Positions 10,849 to 22,594 are shown, counted from the stretch's first letter. The stretch is 64,000 nt of DNA from Periconia sp. R9002 (GCA_023627715.1 JAMAHW010000010.1:372001-436000); one strand, 5' to 3'. Numbers and translations: made by a program. Notes: generated by a model not told the origin, from the letters alone.

Positions 10849-12569
10849 ATGGTCAATTTCTCGCTCTTGTGGGCGCACCCCGAGATCAATCCCGTTAACA
10901 AGAAAGCGCGGTCTATACCCTTTTTGAATCCGTTTACCGACAAATATGGACGTACATTTTTCTTCTCTTGGTTTGGGTTTATGATTGCGTTCTGGTCATG
11001 GTACGGTACGTTCAACCATTTTCATTAACCATTTCAATCACTTTAGCACACGATAGTTTTTTTCACATGTTCGGGGTAATCATTACCACGGGGCATAGTG
11101 GGTACCTTTTACAATTTGGAATCTTGAGTGCTAACTGAGTATCCAATAGCATTCCCTCCTCTTCTAGCAGATGTGATTGCAGCGGACATCCACATGAAGA
11201 GTTTTGAGGTCGCAAACTCAAACATCATCGCGTTGACTGCAACGTATGTGTCCACATTATCATGTTATGTCCAACATTTTACTGAAATGATTACAGCCTC
11301 ATTGTACGACTCATCGCTGGACCCTGCTGTGACCATTTCGGGCCGCGTGTGACATTTGCCGGGTGTCTCCTTGCCGGTGCAGTACCAACGTTCCTCGCCG
11401 GTACCGTCCAGAATGCTTCAGGAATTTACGCCCTACGATTTTTCATCGGCATCCTCGGCGGCTCCTTCGTCCCCTGCCAAGTCTGGACGACTGGTTTCTT
11501 CGACAAGAATGTCGTAGGAACCGCCAATGCCCTCACGGGAGGTCTCGGCAACCTGGGTGGTGGAATCACATACTTCGTCATGCCGGCCGTGTACAACAGT
11601 CTCGTCAAGAACGGCATGACCAAACATAAAGCATGGAGAGTCAGCTTCGTGGTACCGGGGATACTGATCGTGTTCGTAGCAGCCTGCCTGTTGCTGCTTG
11701 CGGAAGACACACCAACTGGACGATGGAGCGATCGCGCGGCCGCAGCGGAAGAAAGCCTTCGAAGACATAGCGTCGTCTCTGGTGTCGATGCCACAGGAAA
11801 CATCATCGACGCGCTTCCTGGTGCGCACAGCGAAAAGGACGGCGACGCCTCGTCGGCCGAGAAGCCGCACGGCTGGAAGGACTCGGAGCACCAGGCCACC
11901 GACCAAGAAATGCTCGACACGGCGCGTGGAGAAGTTATCCAGAAACCTACCTTCCGCGAAATCTTCGCCGTCATGTTCTCACTACAGACCCTCACCGTCG
12001 CAGCGTGCTACTTCTGCACCTTTGGCGCTGAGCTGGCCATCAATTCCATCCTGGGCAACTACTACATGAAGAACTTCCCTAAACTCGGACTCCAGCAGAC
12101 TGGCAACTGGGCCGCCATGTTTGGCCTGCTCAACGGCGTCACAAGACCTCTAGGCGGCTTCGTGAGCGATCTCGCATACAGGCGCACCCACTCGGTGTGG
12201 GCCAAGAAGGCCGTATTGCACACCTATGGTATCCTCACCGGCGTCTTCCTCATCGCCATCGGCGTGCTCGATTCAAAGTCGCAAGCCACCATGTTCGGCC
12301 TCGTAGCAGGCATGGCTTTCTTCCTTGAGGGAGGCAACGGCGCCGACTTTGGCTTGGTACCCCACGTCCATCCTCATGCCAACGGCGTCGTCAGTGGCTT
12401 CACGGGTGCGTCTGGAAACTTTGGTGGCATCATCTTCGCCATCATCTTCCGGTACAATGGCAAGAACTACGGCAAGGTGTTTTGGATCATTGGCGTAATG
12501 ACCGTGGGCATCAACTTGGCCGTCAGCTGGATCAAACCAATTCCCAAGGGACAGATCGGGGGCAGGTGA
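10849..12569 (+). CDS. nrtA: High-affinity nitrate transporter (NNP/NRT2, MFS)
   Basis: Plasma-membrane nitrate/nitrite-proton symporter of the nitrate-nitrite porter family, orthologous in type to Aspergillus CrnA/NrtA. Three exons (10849-11005, 11150-11243, 11297-12569) give 507 aa, the usual fungal length. It has 12 hydrophobic segments with the long hydrophilic loop after TM6 (around residues 220-280) seen in fungal members. Both nitrate signatures are present: [14 protein letters not shown] in TM5 and a TM11 block [12 protein letters not shown]. Substrate-binding Arg residues are visible in LIVRLIAGP (TM2) and GVTRPLGG (TM8). The first intron has a clear CTAAC branch site. No nitrate or nitrite reductase gene is within the window. 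GATA sites upstream suggest nitrogen control. Confidence 0.93.
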
Positions 12570-12971
12570 TCTAATGAGTATTCTTCTCAACATGTTCTCT
12601 TCTTTGTTTGTAATTTTGGATTATGTGTAGAAGTCTTTCTTTCTTCTTTTGGTAATGGGAAGCAGGCGTGGCGTTCCGGGATTGGTTATATATATACGGG
12701 ATTGGCGAGCCACCGCGCGTTGCAGGTACGAAAAACTTCGGCGTTTATTGTAGTTTCTCTTTCAACAAATTTTGTCGGGACATGGTGTCACGAAATATAC
12801 AAACATACGTTGAGATGAATCCAACTTAATTGACGAATTCCTCCATCTCCCGTGTATTCTGCATGTATACATACATACACATATGAGATAACTTGGTGCT
12901 GTACTCGATGCATCAAGTAATGGAAATGCGTGCCCAGACGCACTTTTTTTGCAGGCAAACCTAGCAAATCA
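12570..12971. other. Convergent 3' flanks, nothing else seen
   Basis: 402 bases between the stop codons of the nitrate transporter and the metallo-hydrolase. T-rich stretches after 12590 look like 3' untranslated sequence. No repeat or RNA gene recognised. Confidence 0.5.
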
Positions 12972-14105
12972 TTACGCAGTCCCCTTCCCCTTCCCCCACC
13001 CTTTACTCCTCCAGTCATTCAAGCACACCAATCCCTCAATCTCCTCCTCCCCAGGCGCAATTGCCTCCCCAACACTGAAATCATGCGCCCCAGCAACCAA
13101 CACATTCCCCCTTTCATAGAACGCCTTTGTCCGTTCCATAGTATCAATAGCGACCTCTGGGTCCGTATGCATACTCCCTTTCGAAAACGGGGGTCTCGCC
13201 GTGCGCTGGGGATCCTTCAACAGTTCCGGATGATGGTAGCAGTCTCCAGCCAGCAGCACGAAATCATCGTCCTCTCTCCCACCATGCCCACCATCTCCAT
13301 TGATCTTAACCCGGACCAGCATCTCCAAATGCCCCGCCGAATGCCCCGGCGCATCAATCAAGAAAACACTTCCGTCACCAAAGTAATCGAACCCGCGCTC
13401 AAACGCACCTACGCCCACCCACCCCTTCCCTCCTCCTCCTTCAGGCACACTCAGATCAACGCCCTCGTACAATCCCTCCTCCTTGGCCTTCTTCACCTTC
13501 CCCACGCGAGGATCCCCACCCCTTTCCAACTCCTCGTCGCTGATGAACGCCTCGACGATCCTCCGACTCCCATCCACAGGCAACGTCTCGCTCAGCGTCG
13601 GCGCATCTGCGTCCACGGGATACCCCGGGCGCGCGTACGTGCAACACGTAGGTCCCACCCACATCTCGAGCGCGCGCGCGAATCCCGCTTTGGCGCCGTC
13701 GCCGACGTGGTCGAAGTGCATGTGCGAGAAAATCACGGCGGTGACGTTCTCGGGCTGCTGGGCGGGACTGCCGTGCTGCCGGAGGATGTCGGCGGGAGAC
13801 TTGGGATAGCAGGGGAAGTTGGGGAGTGTGTTGTGGATGAGATAAGGGGGAAGGTTGTCGAGGTCTTTACGCATTCCTAGGTCGAAGATGTGGTATGTGT
13901 TGGATGGTGGGTGGTGCAGGAGGAAACAGTAGTCTGGGGCGAGGAAGTGGGTGTCTTGTTTTTCGGAGGGGGACGAAGGGAGGAGGACGAGGGACGTGGG
14001 GATTTTGATGCTGCCGGCTTGGAGGAGGTGGAGGGTACATGTTGTGTTGTTTTGTGATGGAGGAATGGGGTGCCAGTGGTATTTTGATGGTGATGTTTGT
14101 GACAT
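12972..14105 (-). CDS. Metallo-beta-lactamase-fold hydrolase (lactonase-like)
   Basis: Intronless 377-aa protein of the metallo-beta-lactamase superfamily. The metal-binding motif HxHxDH appears as SHMHFDHVGD near residue 128. A downstream His in DAPGHSAGH, the Asp of LLAGDCYHH and the His of VAGAHDF near the C-terminus complete the expected dinuclear site. Overall layout resembles fungal AttM/AiiA-like lactonases and glyoxalase-II-type enzymes; the true substrate is unknown. There is no signal peptide, so it is probably cytosolic. It lies between POM152 and the nitrate transporter without obvious functional link. Local coding sequence is unusually rich in C on the plus strand (purine-rich coding strand). 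Confidence 0.85.
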   Translation of the reverse strand: MSQTSPSKYHWHPIPPSQNNTTCTLHLLQAGSIKIPTSLVLLPSSPSEKQDTHFLAPDYCFLLHHPPSNTYHIFDLGMRKDLDNLPPYLIHNTLPNFPCYPKSPADILRQHGSPAQQPENVTAVIFSHMHFDHVGDGAKAGFARALEMWVGPTCCTYARPGYPVDADAPTLSETLPVDGSRRIVEAFISDEELERGGDPRVGKVKKAKEEGLYEGVDLSVPEGGGGKGWVGVGAFERGFDYFGDGSVFLIDAPGHSAGHLEMLVRVKINGDGGHGGREDDDFVLLAGDCYHHPELLKDPQRTARPPFSKGSMHTDPEVAIDTMERTKAFYERGNVLVAGAHDFSVGEAIAPGEEEIEGLVCLNDWRSKGWGKGKGTA

Positions 14106-15032
14106 TATCGGTTTCCCTTTGAAAATTGCGTGATAAAGTAGATGTTTGTATTCAAGGTCGAATGTACAAAACAGTTTTATTTTTTATTTTTTATTTTTTA
14201 TTTTTTCTTTTGCTGGTGTCAAATGCCATTTATCAAGGGCTCATGTTTTTAACTTGTTTGTGTGGAGCCGCGCCGCAACTGATGATGGATGTGTCGGAAC
14301 CGTTTCCGTCATGACGAATGACGTGTGATGGTCTGTACACAGTGTGTGGAAGCCTTCGCGCGCGGGGCATCCGAACGAACTTTGCAACAAGACCTCAAGA
14401 CGTATGTATCAAACACCAGCAGACACCACATGCGATCCGAAAGAACCGGAAACGAAAGAAAAAGAAAGTGCAAAATTGGGGGGGGGGTGGTAGTTGCATG
14501 TAGCTTTCAGCCAATGTTATACCATCTCGGTAGTCGTCGTAACTGGCTGATTTATGTACCCTGGACTTAGAGATGCGTATTTAAGCCTCGCACAGTCGGT
14601 ATAAATATGTATATGCAGCATTCGGGGGAGATGGAAAACTCGATGAATAAGTTTAATCCTCTCAAGGAGAGACGTAGATGGGAAAAAACAGGGTGGGTAT
14701 TCACTCAACTCTCCTTCATCGTCAAGCTATCTATGTTGTACTGAACCAAGAAAAGGGAAAAGGGAAGAGGTAGGAAAAACCACACATACATGCAACATTC
14801 CTCAAACCTTGAGAAAAACGGAGGCAATCCAAAACCCATAAAAACAAACAAACGCCCTGAAATGCTTTTGAACCTAGCTCCCATTTCCGTTCCGTCTTGG
14901 CACATCACTCACTTTAGCATTCTTCCAAATCACAAATCCCACCCCCTTCTTGAATCCTCATACACGTGTATAGACAGCACAGACCTCAGAGCCCCTAGAA
15001 CAAAGATAAAAACAAACCTAGCCTAACCCAAC
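14106..15032. other. Intergenic region with A/T homopolymer tracts
   Basis: 927 bases between the 5' end of the metallo-hydrolase gene and the 3' end of POM152, both on the minus strand. It holds an ATTTTTT tract (14174-14208) and a run of G (14478-14486). No gene recognised. Confidence 0.5.
14174..14208. repeat. (ATTTTTT)n low-complexity tract
   Basis: Four to five near-identical A plus T6 units close upstream (by gene orientation) of the metallo-hydrolase start. A poly-dA:dT tract of this kind is typical of nucleosome-poor fungal promoters. Confidence 0.8.
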
Positions 15033-18000
15033 CTAAGTCAACAACTTCTGACCACCCCTGCCCCCCTCACTCCTTTCGAAGGCCTTAGAGAAACTACACC
15101 AAGCATCTTTGATACTAACAACCTCGTACGTGCCCTCTTCCTGAATGGGAATTTTCATGGTATAGTCGTGGCTGGTCTCGGTGCGAATGTCAAGGACCTT
15201 ACTTTTACGTCCGCCTTTGCCTGCGTTCGTGGATTTGGTGTACGTGAACTCAAACGGCGGCGTGCCCGTAAAGGTGAAGTCGAGGTCGGTGCCACCTCCC
15301 TCGTGGATGTCTACCGACGAGATGACGCCGCCAGAGAGACGCACTGTGGGTATGGGGTGGATGGTCTTAGTAATGTCGAGTGTGGCGAGGCATTCGGATT
15401 CAGTATTACGGAGGCCGGTGATGGTGAAGGTTCCCGGCAGCTCGGCAAGACGGCGGAAGGTGGTGCGGGATTCTGAGGCCTTGCGTTGTTGACCGTTGAA
15501 GGTGTAGTAGACGGTAAAGGGCGGTTGTCCACCCAGCGCAAAGGACAGACGCTCGCCGACGCAGAAGTCAGACTTGTCATCGAGTGAAGTCGCGCTTGGG
15601 GCATCGTGCACGCTGATGTGCACCCGGGGACTGCCAGGTGGAGGCTTGTAACCGCAGCCTCGAGCATCGCGCACTTTACGGATGGAGACGGTGGACTGGC
15701 CGAGGTGAAGTTTGCGGTGACCGATCTTAAGATCGTATTTGGTACTTGTGATGTCTCGATGGACACTGACTTCCGGGGTCGCGGATCCGGCGTGTTTGAT
15801 TTCCACTTCTAGCACAAACGGTGGGAGACCTTCGAGAGTCACGGGAATCACCTCTTCGCCATCAGTCTCTCCAGCGCAGTAAGGATACGTCTTTCCTGGT
15901 TTGTCAAAGCGCGCTGATGGGCGTGAATTGACGGTTTGCTGGACAACAAGAGAGGTAAAATGCTTCTTAGAATGATCGTATCGTTTATCGGAGAGCTTCT
16001 TGAAGGTGTATTCGTACACACCGGCCTTGGCGGTGTCGGCACGGATGGTAGCCAGGCCAACGGGTGCTTTTACGTCCTTGTCGCTCACAGAAGCAGTCTT
16101 GCCTCTCTGGTCCTTGTACTCTTGTCTGTAAGAGAATTCGAATGGTGGATTTCCTAGATAGAATTAGTTATAGCCGAATATACCTCGACGCTTTTGAACA
16201 TACCAGTGAACGCAACATCGAAAGAATCCTCATCTCCCTCGCAGATCGCGTCTTTGATGTATTTGCCTTTTTCAACTCCGATGGAAGGCGATTCAGGGAT
16301 ACTCATTTGAGGTCGTGGGATCCAGCCTACATGGAACTGATTCGCTTTTTCTTCTATGAATCCGGGGCATACCGAGTCGCGTACAGAGAGAAGTTGGTAG
16401 GTGCCCTGTTCTTTCACACTGAGGAACGAGTTGGCAGTATGTATGGTGGTCTTGTCCTTGAACCCAGTATCGAGATTTTCGTATTCCAGATGCCATTTCC
16501 CGCTACCGGTGAGCCGTATAGGCAACTCAACCATGTGTCCTTCCAAGCCCATGACAGACTGTTTCCCTTCACCATACGCAAAATAAGCCTTTGGTCGCTC
16601 ATGACGGACATGAACCTTGGCTTCATCTTTCAGGAAGTCCTTGCAGTTCATCTTATCCGTGATACTGGACAAAGCCACCGTGTATTCACCGCCACTCTTT
16701 AGTTTATCGGTCTTGATGGTGTACTCTGAGCCTTCCACATCGACGGTATGTTTAGAACGTTTGCCGTTGTGAACAATTTCATACTCAAGTCTGAACGGAC
16801 CTTCACCAATAAGGCTCACGTCAAATTCGGCTGTTTGGTCGATACAGGCTTGTTTTGGTTTGTAATCCTTGAAGTGAGCGGAAGCAGGTGGTTTAACATC
16901 TTGCTGGAGAACAAGGTTATCCAAAACGTGACCTTGATACACTGCGTCGGAAATCTCTTTGAAAGTGTAAGTGTAATGGCCAGCCTCGGCAGGAGTGAGA
17001 TCCACGGATCCACGGAGGGAGCCAACTTGCTGGTGGCGCGTTTTGAGTTTGTCTCCTTTCTTTTGCTCCGTGTAGGTGAGGTGGAATGGAGGTGTTCCAG
17101 TAAAATCGAGAGCAACACGGAGACCAATGGGATTTCCAGCACACTTATCGACGATATCCTCGCTGGAAAGGGAAAGGTCTGGCTGGGGAGGGTTTTGTAA
17201 TAGACAAGAGGTGGGCTCAAGGACTTCACCCGTGCAAAAATCGGTTGAGACTGATTTGAGCGTATAGAGTCCAGCCTTGGAGATGAGAGGTTTCTCATGG
17301 GTATTTTTCAAGGTCTGTTTCTTGAGTTGTGCGTCGGTGCCTTGGTATCCGTCGGCTACAATATCTTCCTCGGGGGTAAAGAGATACTCAATAGCATGCG
17401 CCGAATTGACGGCTCGTTTCCCAGTTGATGTATAGTAGACGGGAAGGTGAGCGGATTGACCCTTGGCCACCTGGAGGGGATCTTGTGGGTTGCATCCTTT
17501 TAATTGGATCTTTGGACGCTCATGGACAAGAAGAGACCGCGAAAGATCGGCGGTCTTCGCCCTCGGACGGTCTTCATCATCCACGGCCTCAAAATTGACG
17601 TAGTTCCCAAGACCGTCTCTGACTTCTTCCACCGAGTACGTCCATCTGGTACCAAGCGTAAGAGTCTCGTTCAGCGGAACCGTGACTCTAACTGAGCGGG
17701 CCCAGGATATGTCTTCATCCCCGCTTTTGACTAAAGCCTGAGAATTATGGCGTGATAAAGGAGAGACGACGTCCTCAGGTTGAAGATTTTGAAACTCGAG
17801 ATTCTTCTGTGGTTTTTCGTCCACTGTCAGGCGATATTTGACGGCAAGCGGAGGAACCCCCTCAACTTCGATAGCAATATCAGATACGTCGTCTCGGCAG
17901 CGGTTTTCACCAGTAGGGCGTACTCTAGCTTGTGGGCATTGCGCAATGACGACATTAGACCTGCGGGGGCGTACTTGGAGCTTTGACTGATCGGTGACCT

Positions 18001-18874
18001 TTTTGAGCAGATAAATACCTTTCTTCTTCACGGGATATTTGAGAATCACGGGATCGGCAGGATCCATGTATTTGGACGCTTTCTTTGCCTTACTCATAAG
18101 CTTTCGGAGTTCTTTCTGTTTGATCAAGATTGTCTCGTTATAATTGTTCTCGATATCGATGCGCACCATTTCCATTTCGATAGGGTCGGTCTGGTTTACG
18201 AGGATAGGTAGTTCAAGCTGGGTAACAGACGAGTTGAGACAGAATGGTTCCTTTTTGGGATTCAAAATGGCAGAGCCCTCCGGCAGGATGTTGACAATCT
18301 GCTTACCCAAGATAAGGTTGGGGTTGTGGAGGATATCTGCGGGCTTGACGGTATGCTCGTTGATGGCAGTCTCGCCCTGGAAAAGAAATGAGTAGAACAT
18401 ACTCATCCAGACGGCGAAGGGGAGGCTGATGCGGTACATGAGGAACCAGTCGATAAAAGCATGACCCACAAAAAAGACGAAGGCGGTTGCGTTACTCCAT
18501 TGCATCCACGGGATGTCCAGAAGCGGGACTCCAAATATAAAGCATAGATCGATGAAAGCCCATTTCAAGGTCAGACCTAGCGATTCTTCCTCCAAGGTAT
18601 ATCGATTATAGAGTTTCCATCCCAGTAAAACGACGTAGAAGGAGGTTACGTAAATACGCTGTTGGGCCGCATCGAGCATATGGGTGGGGATGACAGGCTG
18701 GGAGTCCGAGATAGGCGTGGCCGTGGGGACATTTGGGAGAGGCGACCGGACATTGGGACGGGAAGGAGTAGACGTTGAGGCATTCGATGTGGAGCTTTGG
18801 GTGAATGGCGAGCGATTGTTTTGCTGCGGTGTTGCGGGAAAGCCGCCAGGCCCTCTTCGAGGCGTGCTGTTCAT
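15033..18874 (-). CDS. POM152: Nuclear pore membrane glycoprotein POM152
   Basis: Integral membrane nucleoporin that forms the lumenal ring of the nuclear pore. Two exons on the minus strand (18874-16204 and 16153-15033) around a 50-base intron give 1263 aa, the usual length for filamentous fungi. Residues 1-70 are Ser/Pro/Asn-rich and would face the pore. Three hydrophobic segments lie between about 75 and 165 (YVVLLGWKLYN, WAFIDLCFIFGVPLL, FVFFVGHAFIDWFLMY). The rest is a series of immunoglobulin-like repeats with recurring motifs such as GTPPF, GEGPFRLEYE, GxYxxxSVxD and YTFKEISD, each about 100 residues, expected in the perinuclear lumen. The intron join restores FTGNPPFEFSY, another repeat motif. 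Intact. Confidence 0.93.
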
Positions 18875-19546
18875 CGCCAGCTAAGAGCGGTGGGTTGTAC
18901 TGTCATGGATTGTCAGACAGGTGGCTGTACATCCACAAGCAAATGGATGGCGGGGGGAGGGCTGTGGGCGGAAGGCTGATAGTTGTTGTCGTTGCTTGTT
19001 GTGTGCTGCCTTTTTGGCCATCAAACAAAACTTAGGGCGCGTCTCCATGCGCGAGGTCATACCTGGTCGCTCTAGCCAATCAACGCGCGTCCATCTTCGC
19101 TAGCCCACGATAGCTTCCGGTCCTCTTCTGAACTTCTTTCACCACATCACCAACGACTCCGGACATGTATTTTTGCTATTTCATCCTTACGGCGCTCTGG
19201 TATCTATATCTGGTATTTGTAAACGTGTCTGTACTCATCGCCAAACTCGATCACGTAAAAGGTATTCCATCTACATACTAACAACAGCTCTGCCCAGTAA
19301 TACCATACAGGAAATTCCAGAACAAGACTTTAGCTATTGGACACCGACCAGGGTGCAAATGGTCTCGTATTAAACAAAAGCACTATAACGCAGTCGGGTG
19401 CAGCAATGGATACCCAGTAACCCCCCGCTAAGTACATAAGTAGTCATCGATTATGGTTCGATCATCCTTTTCCACAGCCAGATGGGTATAAAGAAAGGCA
19501 AAGAGAGTATACAAAAAGAAAAAGCAGGCCCCAATTACATAAAGTT
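18875..19546. other. POM152 upstream region, no gene seen
   Basis: 672 bases between the POM152 start and the 3' end of the Cys-rich membrane protein gene. Only short overlapping frames occur. It should contain the POM152 promoter; no clear TATA box was found. Confidence 0.45.
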
Positions 19547-20550
19547 TCATTTACGCTTCTCCGGTACAGGTAGTTCCACGGGCGGATGCCGGGCTTCGAC
19601 TTCTAGTGGCGTGTGATATCTGTCAACTTTCTCCGTTGGGGTTTCTGCCTCCACCGCATACCACATCTTCTTGCTGTCATCGGGCACGTAAAGCTCAGAC
19701 ATAATGGAGTCACTCATATTACGGGAGTCGCTTCCGTCTATTTGATGCACGTAGTGTGCTACTTGTCGCTCTCCGTCGCGAGAAGCTCCTGTTCGCCTCC
19801 GAAGTAGTATGATCAAAATTCCTATCGCGGCGAGTAACAACACACCCAGCGGTATCCCCACACCGAGACCAATTTTGAGGGTCGATGGAGAACTAGCTTG
19901 GCTCACTTGCGCCGACCCGGGGGACGATGTGTTGGATAATGCGGCGGACTGGGTGGGTGTCAAGAGGGTGTGGCTGTCCGTCGGCGATGCAGAGCTGGAG
20001 GTCAAAATACTACTCAGCAAGGTCGGGGTACTCAGTACGCTCAAAGTCGTCCGTCCAGTAATCGCTTTGATGGCGGTCGTGTATGCTAGGGGCGCAGGTG
20101 CAGAGAAATTCAAAGAATCGTCGTCGCAGCCGCTTAACATGATGTCTGAATTGCGACCCAACCCCGGAGGTGAGCAAGCCCATTTCGTGTCGGGCGAGAT
20201 ACAATTGAAAACCATAATGTTGAGGCTTCTATTTCCTGGGGACCTTGTTAATCTCGCTTTTATCCTTTGTCGACGCTTGAATTAGACTGGCACTGACCTG
20301 CTTTGCCGTCATCTATACAGTATTGCGGACATGAAGCATCTTGGCCAGTGGGATCTGTACATCCGATTCTCCAGTAATAATTTCGACCGGCGTCGTTATC
20401 CCCACCGCTTCTGCATAGACCATTGGTTAGGCAGATATCTCTCGTGGTACAGCATGCGGAATGTTGGCCGTTGTTAATGGCGGTAGTATTGCATGGGATG
20501 ACGTTCTCGGGGTGTTGCGTTCCGTTCGGTAAAAAGCACTGCGAAGACAT
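19547..20550 (-). CDS. Cys-rich, Ser/Thr-rich single-pass membrane protein, function unknown
   Basis: Two exons on the minus strand (20550-20298 and 20235-19547; 62-base intron GTCAGT..CCCAG) give 313 aa. Residues 1-120 contain about 16 cysteines, including CCTTRDICLTNGLC, ASCPQYC, FNC and WACSPPG, a pattern widespread in uncharacterised ascomycete surface proteins. A Ser/Thr/Pro-rich stalk follows (about 135-200), one transmembrane segment (LGVLLLAAIGILIILL, about 204-229), a RRR stop-transfer signal and an 85-residue cytosolic tail. The layout resembles wall-stress sensors (Wsc/Mid2-like), but no WSC domain was identified. No signal peptide follows the chosen ATG; because TCTTCGCAG directly precedes TGC, an upstream exon supplying one is possible. 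Function not assigned. Confidence 0.68.
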
Positions 20551-22021
20551 TGATGAAGTTTGTAGAGTTATCTCTCTAAACTAAGGAGACCAGGGAAATA
20601 TGAGACTATCAGTATATGTAATGGAGCCCCGCTAACCGGCCAGAGAAACAAAGGGGGGTAGGCCAATTATGTATTCATGATACGAGGCAACTGCAATGGA
20701 AGCTGTCCCCAAAACACTGAAGTAGTTGGTGTAACACCGCGTGGTCGGAGTTCAGATCTGCGCTGGAAAAGGTTTAGCTCGGATGTCCGTAACATCTTGG
20801 TAGAGATGCTCGAGTTGCTGATTGACGGATGAAGTAACGGATAACAGGGGAGCGAAACTGACGTACATGAATACGAGATAAACTGGGTGGCCCCCAGCTA
20901 TCTAGTCCGCGTCCCCTTTTCGGGGTAATATATTATGTCTTGAAGAGGGGACGCTCATTTGGCGTGTTGATTGAGAACACAGTTGTTTTGGTCATGCGAG
21001 GGCTCGAAGGCAACGAAATGTATCAAAGTTGTAGTGGTGAGCGGAACTCCAGGTCGGTTCAGATTATTCCACTCCCAAGATTGTGCATTCTGAGTGGGGG
21101 CTATTTGTTGGCAAGGGGCTTTTATGGTTTCGCAGGTTCTGTCGCATGGATGAAAGTCTAAGTCTAGACTAGGCAATATGCCTATGTACATATACTGTAG
21201 TCCGACAGGAGAACTGGATACGCACATCTGCGGAACATGGTATTGTAGGATATTGCAGAGTTCTTACCACGGGGAGCCGAGATTGAAATGAGTCCCGAAT
21301 GAACATTGCCACTTTCTCGCCCTCAAGCTATCAACTCGACTGACACCTCTACTTTCGCTCCTTCTATGCTTGAAACGATGATTGTAGTTTCAGTCTTCGG
21401 CTTGCTCGTTTTTCTTGCCCACACTTACGCTGCAGCGCAGCTCGCTAACCGTATGATATAGTAGGTCAGTCTACCAATCTCAATTCTCGTCACAGCCCGC
21501 AATCTGCTTGCATACATCGATCACTTGGAAAAGAACACCTACAATGGTCACTGATTGCTGTATACACAGCAAAGATGCCTACCTAATTATACTAACTAAT
21601 TTATTCAACTTTCTGATCAAGAGATAGCCTCTTTCTCTCTATTCATGATTTCTTTTGTAGACCGTCCACTAGGCGGGGACTTTAAAGGATTGCACTGATA
21701 GATTTTTGTAGCTTTAGAGGCCAATTACGTTGTATATTTTAGAGGGGTTGTGCCTAAGGTTCAGAAAAAGTATTAAAAATTATCACCATTATTATTCGTA
21801 CGCCCTGGAGAGACCTAGTAGTGTGCGGTAGGAGCAGATGTGTAGTTTCAGATAGACCTTAAGGTCTTACTGGATATCAATATATTTAAAGAAAACGTTA
21901 AGAAGGAAATGACCTACGACACAGCTAGAACGTTCGGTCTTTCACCGTCAGAAATCCCCTAGAGCTCAGAACTACCGAGTGAAAGCATCCCCCACACGCC
22001 GCACATTTACATGAACCCTGA
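20551..22021. other. Sparse 1.5-kb region
   Basis: Between the Cys-rich membrane protein and the RING gene, both on the minus strand. Apart from a speculative spliced micro-ORF at 21366-21554, nothing convincing is seen. From about 21570 to 21900 the sequence becomes AT-rich and frameless, as in decayed intergenic or transposon-derived DNA, but no terminal repeats were identified. Confidence 0.4.
21366..21554 (+). CDS. Possible 47-aa secreted peptide (speculative)
   Basis: An ATG at 21366 opens a strongly hydrophobic leader (VVSVFGLLVFLAHTYAAA) that looks like a signal peptide. Splicing out 21451-21495 (GTATGA..CACAG, 45 bases) joins it to a short tail ending HLEKNTYNGH and a stop, giving 47 aa. 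Without splicing, the frame stops after 31 codons. There is no homologue I recognise and the intron is at the lower size limit, so this may equally be a first-exon relic or chance. Confidence 0.2.
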
Positions 22022-22594
22022 TCAAAAGAGCTGGCTTCGACAATAAGGACACTTGGTCTCTGCTCCTTGGTTCGAAGACTTGCACCACCTTTCGATACAA
22101 GACTTGCCGAATACGTGTTTGCACGGAAGACGCACCGCAGGATGCTCCTCGCTGTATTCTTCTAAACATATGCACTCTGTCCATATATCTCTTGAACCAA
22201 GGTCTTGGACAGCGCTAGGAAGTCCATCGATGAATGCCTGGACAGATTGATTCACAGCCAATGGCGAGAGCCTTACTGGAAATTCATGGTTCCGTGTAGA
22301 GCTCAATTCCTGAAGGTGACGCTCAAGCTGTTCGAAGAGAAAGAGAGGGTTTTGATGAAGACGATAACTCCGAATTGCTGTTGAGCTTTCAGTATATGGG
22401 AATTGTCCACGGCGAGGGGCATGGTTGCCAGTGGCTGGGGTTTGGTCTGGTCTGGCATGGTTACTGCGGTTGTGATCCTCTGTGCGAAGAGGAGATGAGC
22501 TCTCAGAATGAGATAGCTGAACTTGAGCATGATCATCTGTTTCAGTGTCTGGGCCTTGGCCTGCAAGATCGTTGGCAGCGTGGAAGCCTGGCAT
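22022..22594 (-). CDS. RING-type zinc-finger protein with atypical ligand spacing
   Basis: Putative E3 ubiquitin ligase of 190 aa from the ATG at 22594; an in-frame ATG at 22828 would add 78 residues of doubtful quality. The N-terminal two thirds are polar and low-complexity. The C-terminal 51 residues form a RING: ECICLEEY, then RLPCKHVFGKSCIERWC, then KCPYCRSQLF. Two departures from the classic C3HC4 pattern are visible: the first Cys pair is C-x-C rather than C-x2-C, and the residue after H-V-F is Gly where a Cys or His ligand usually sits. The HVFG form is, as I recall, common in fungal RING families; the shortened Cys pair is less so. It may be functional, altered or in decay. Confidence 0.6.
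   Translation of the reverse strand: MPGFHAANDLAGQGPDTETDDHAQVQLSHSESSSPLRTEDHNRSNHARPDQTPATGNHAPRRGQFPYTESSTAIRSYRLHQNPLFLFEQLERHLQELSSTRNHEFPVRLSPLAVNQSVQAFIDGLPSAVQDLGSRDIWTECICLEEYSEEHPAVRLPCKHVFGKSCIERWCKSSNQGAETKCPYCRSQLF

Noticed and set aside
7397..12569. Possible secondary-metabolite cluster (LaeA-like methyltransferase, MFS transporter)
   Set aside because: The transporter is a nitrate porter, and no polyketide synthase, NRPS, terpene cyclase or P450 occurs in the window.
12930..13880. 316-codon plus-strand ORF
   Set aside because: Exact antisense of the metallo-beta-lactamase-fold gene, whose purine-rich codons leave the opposite strand open; no family resemblance.
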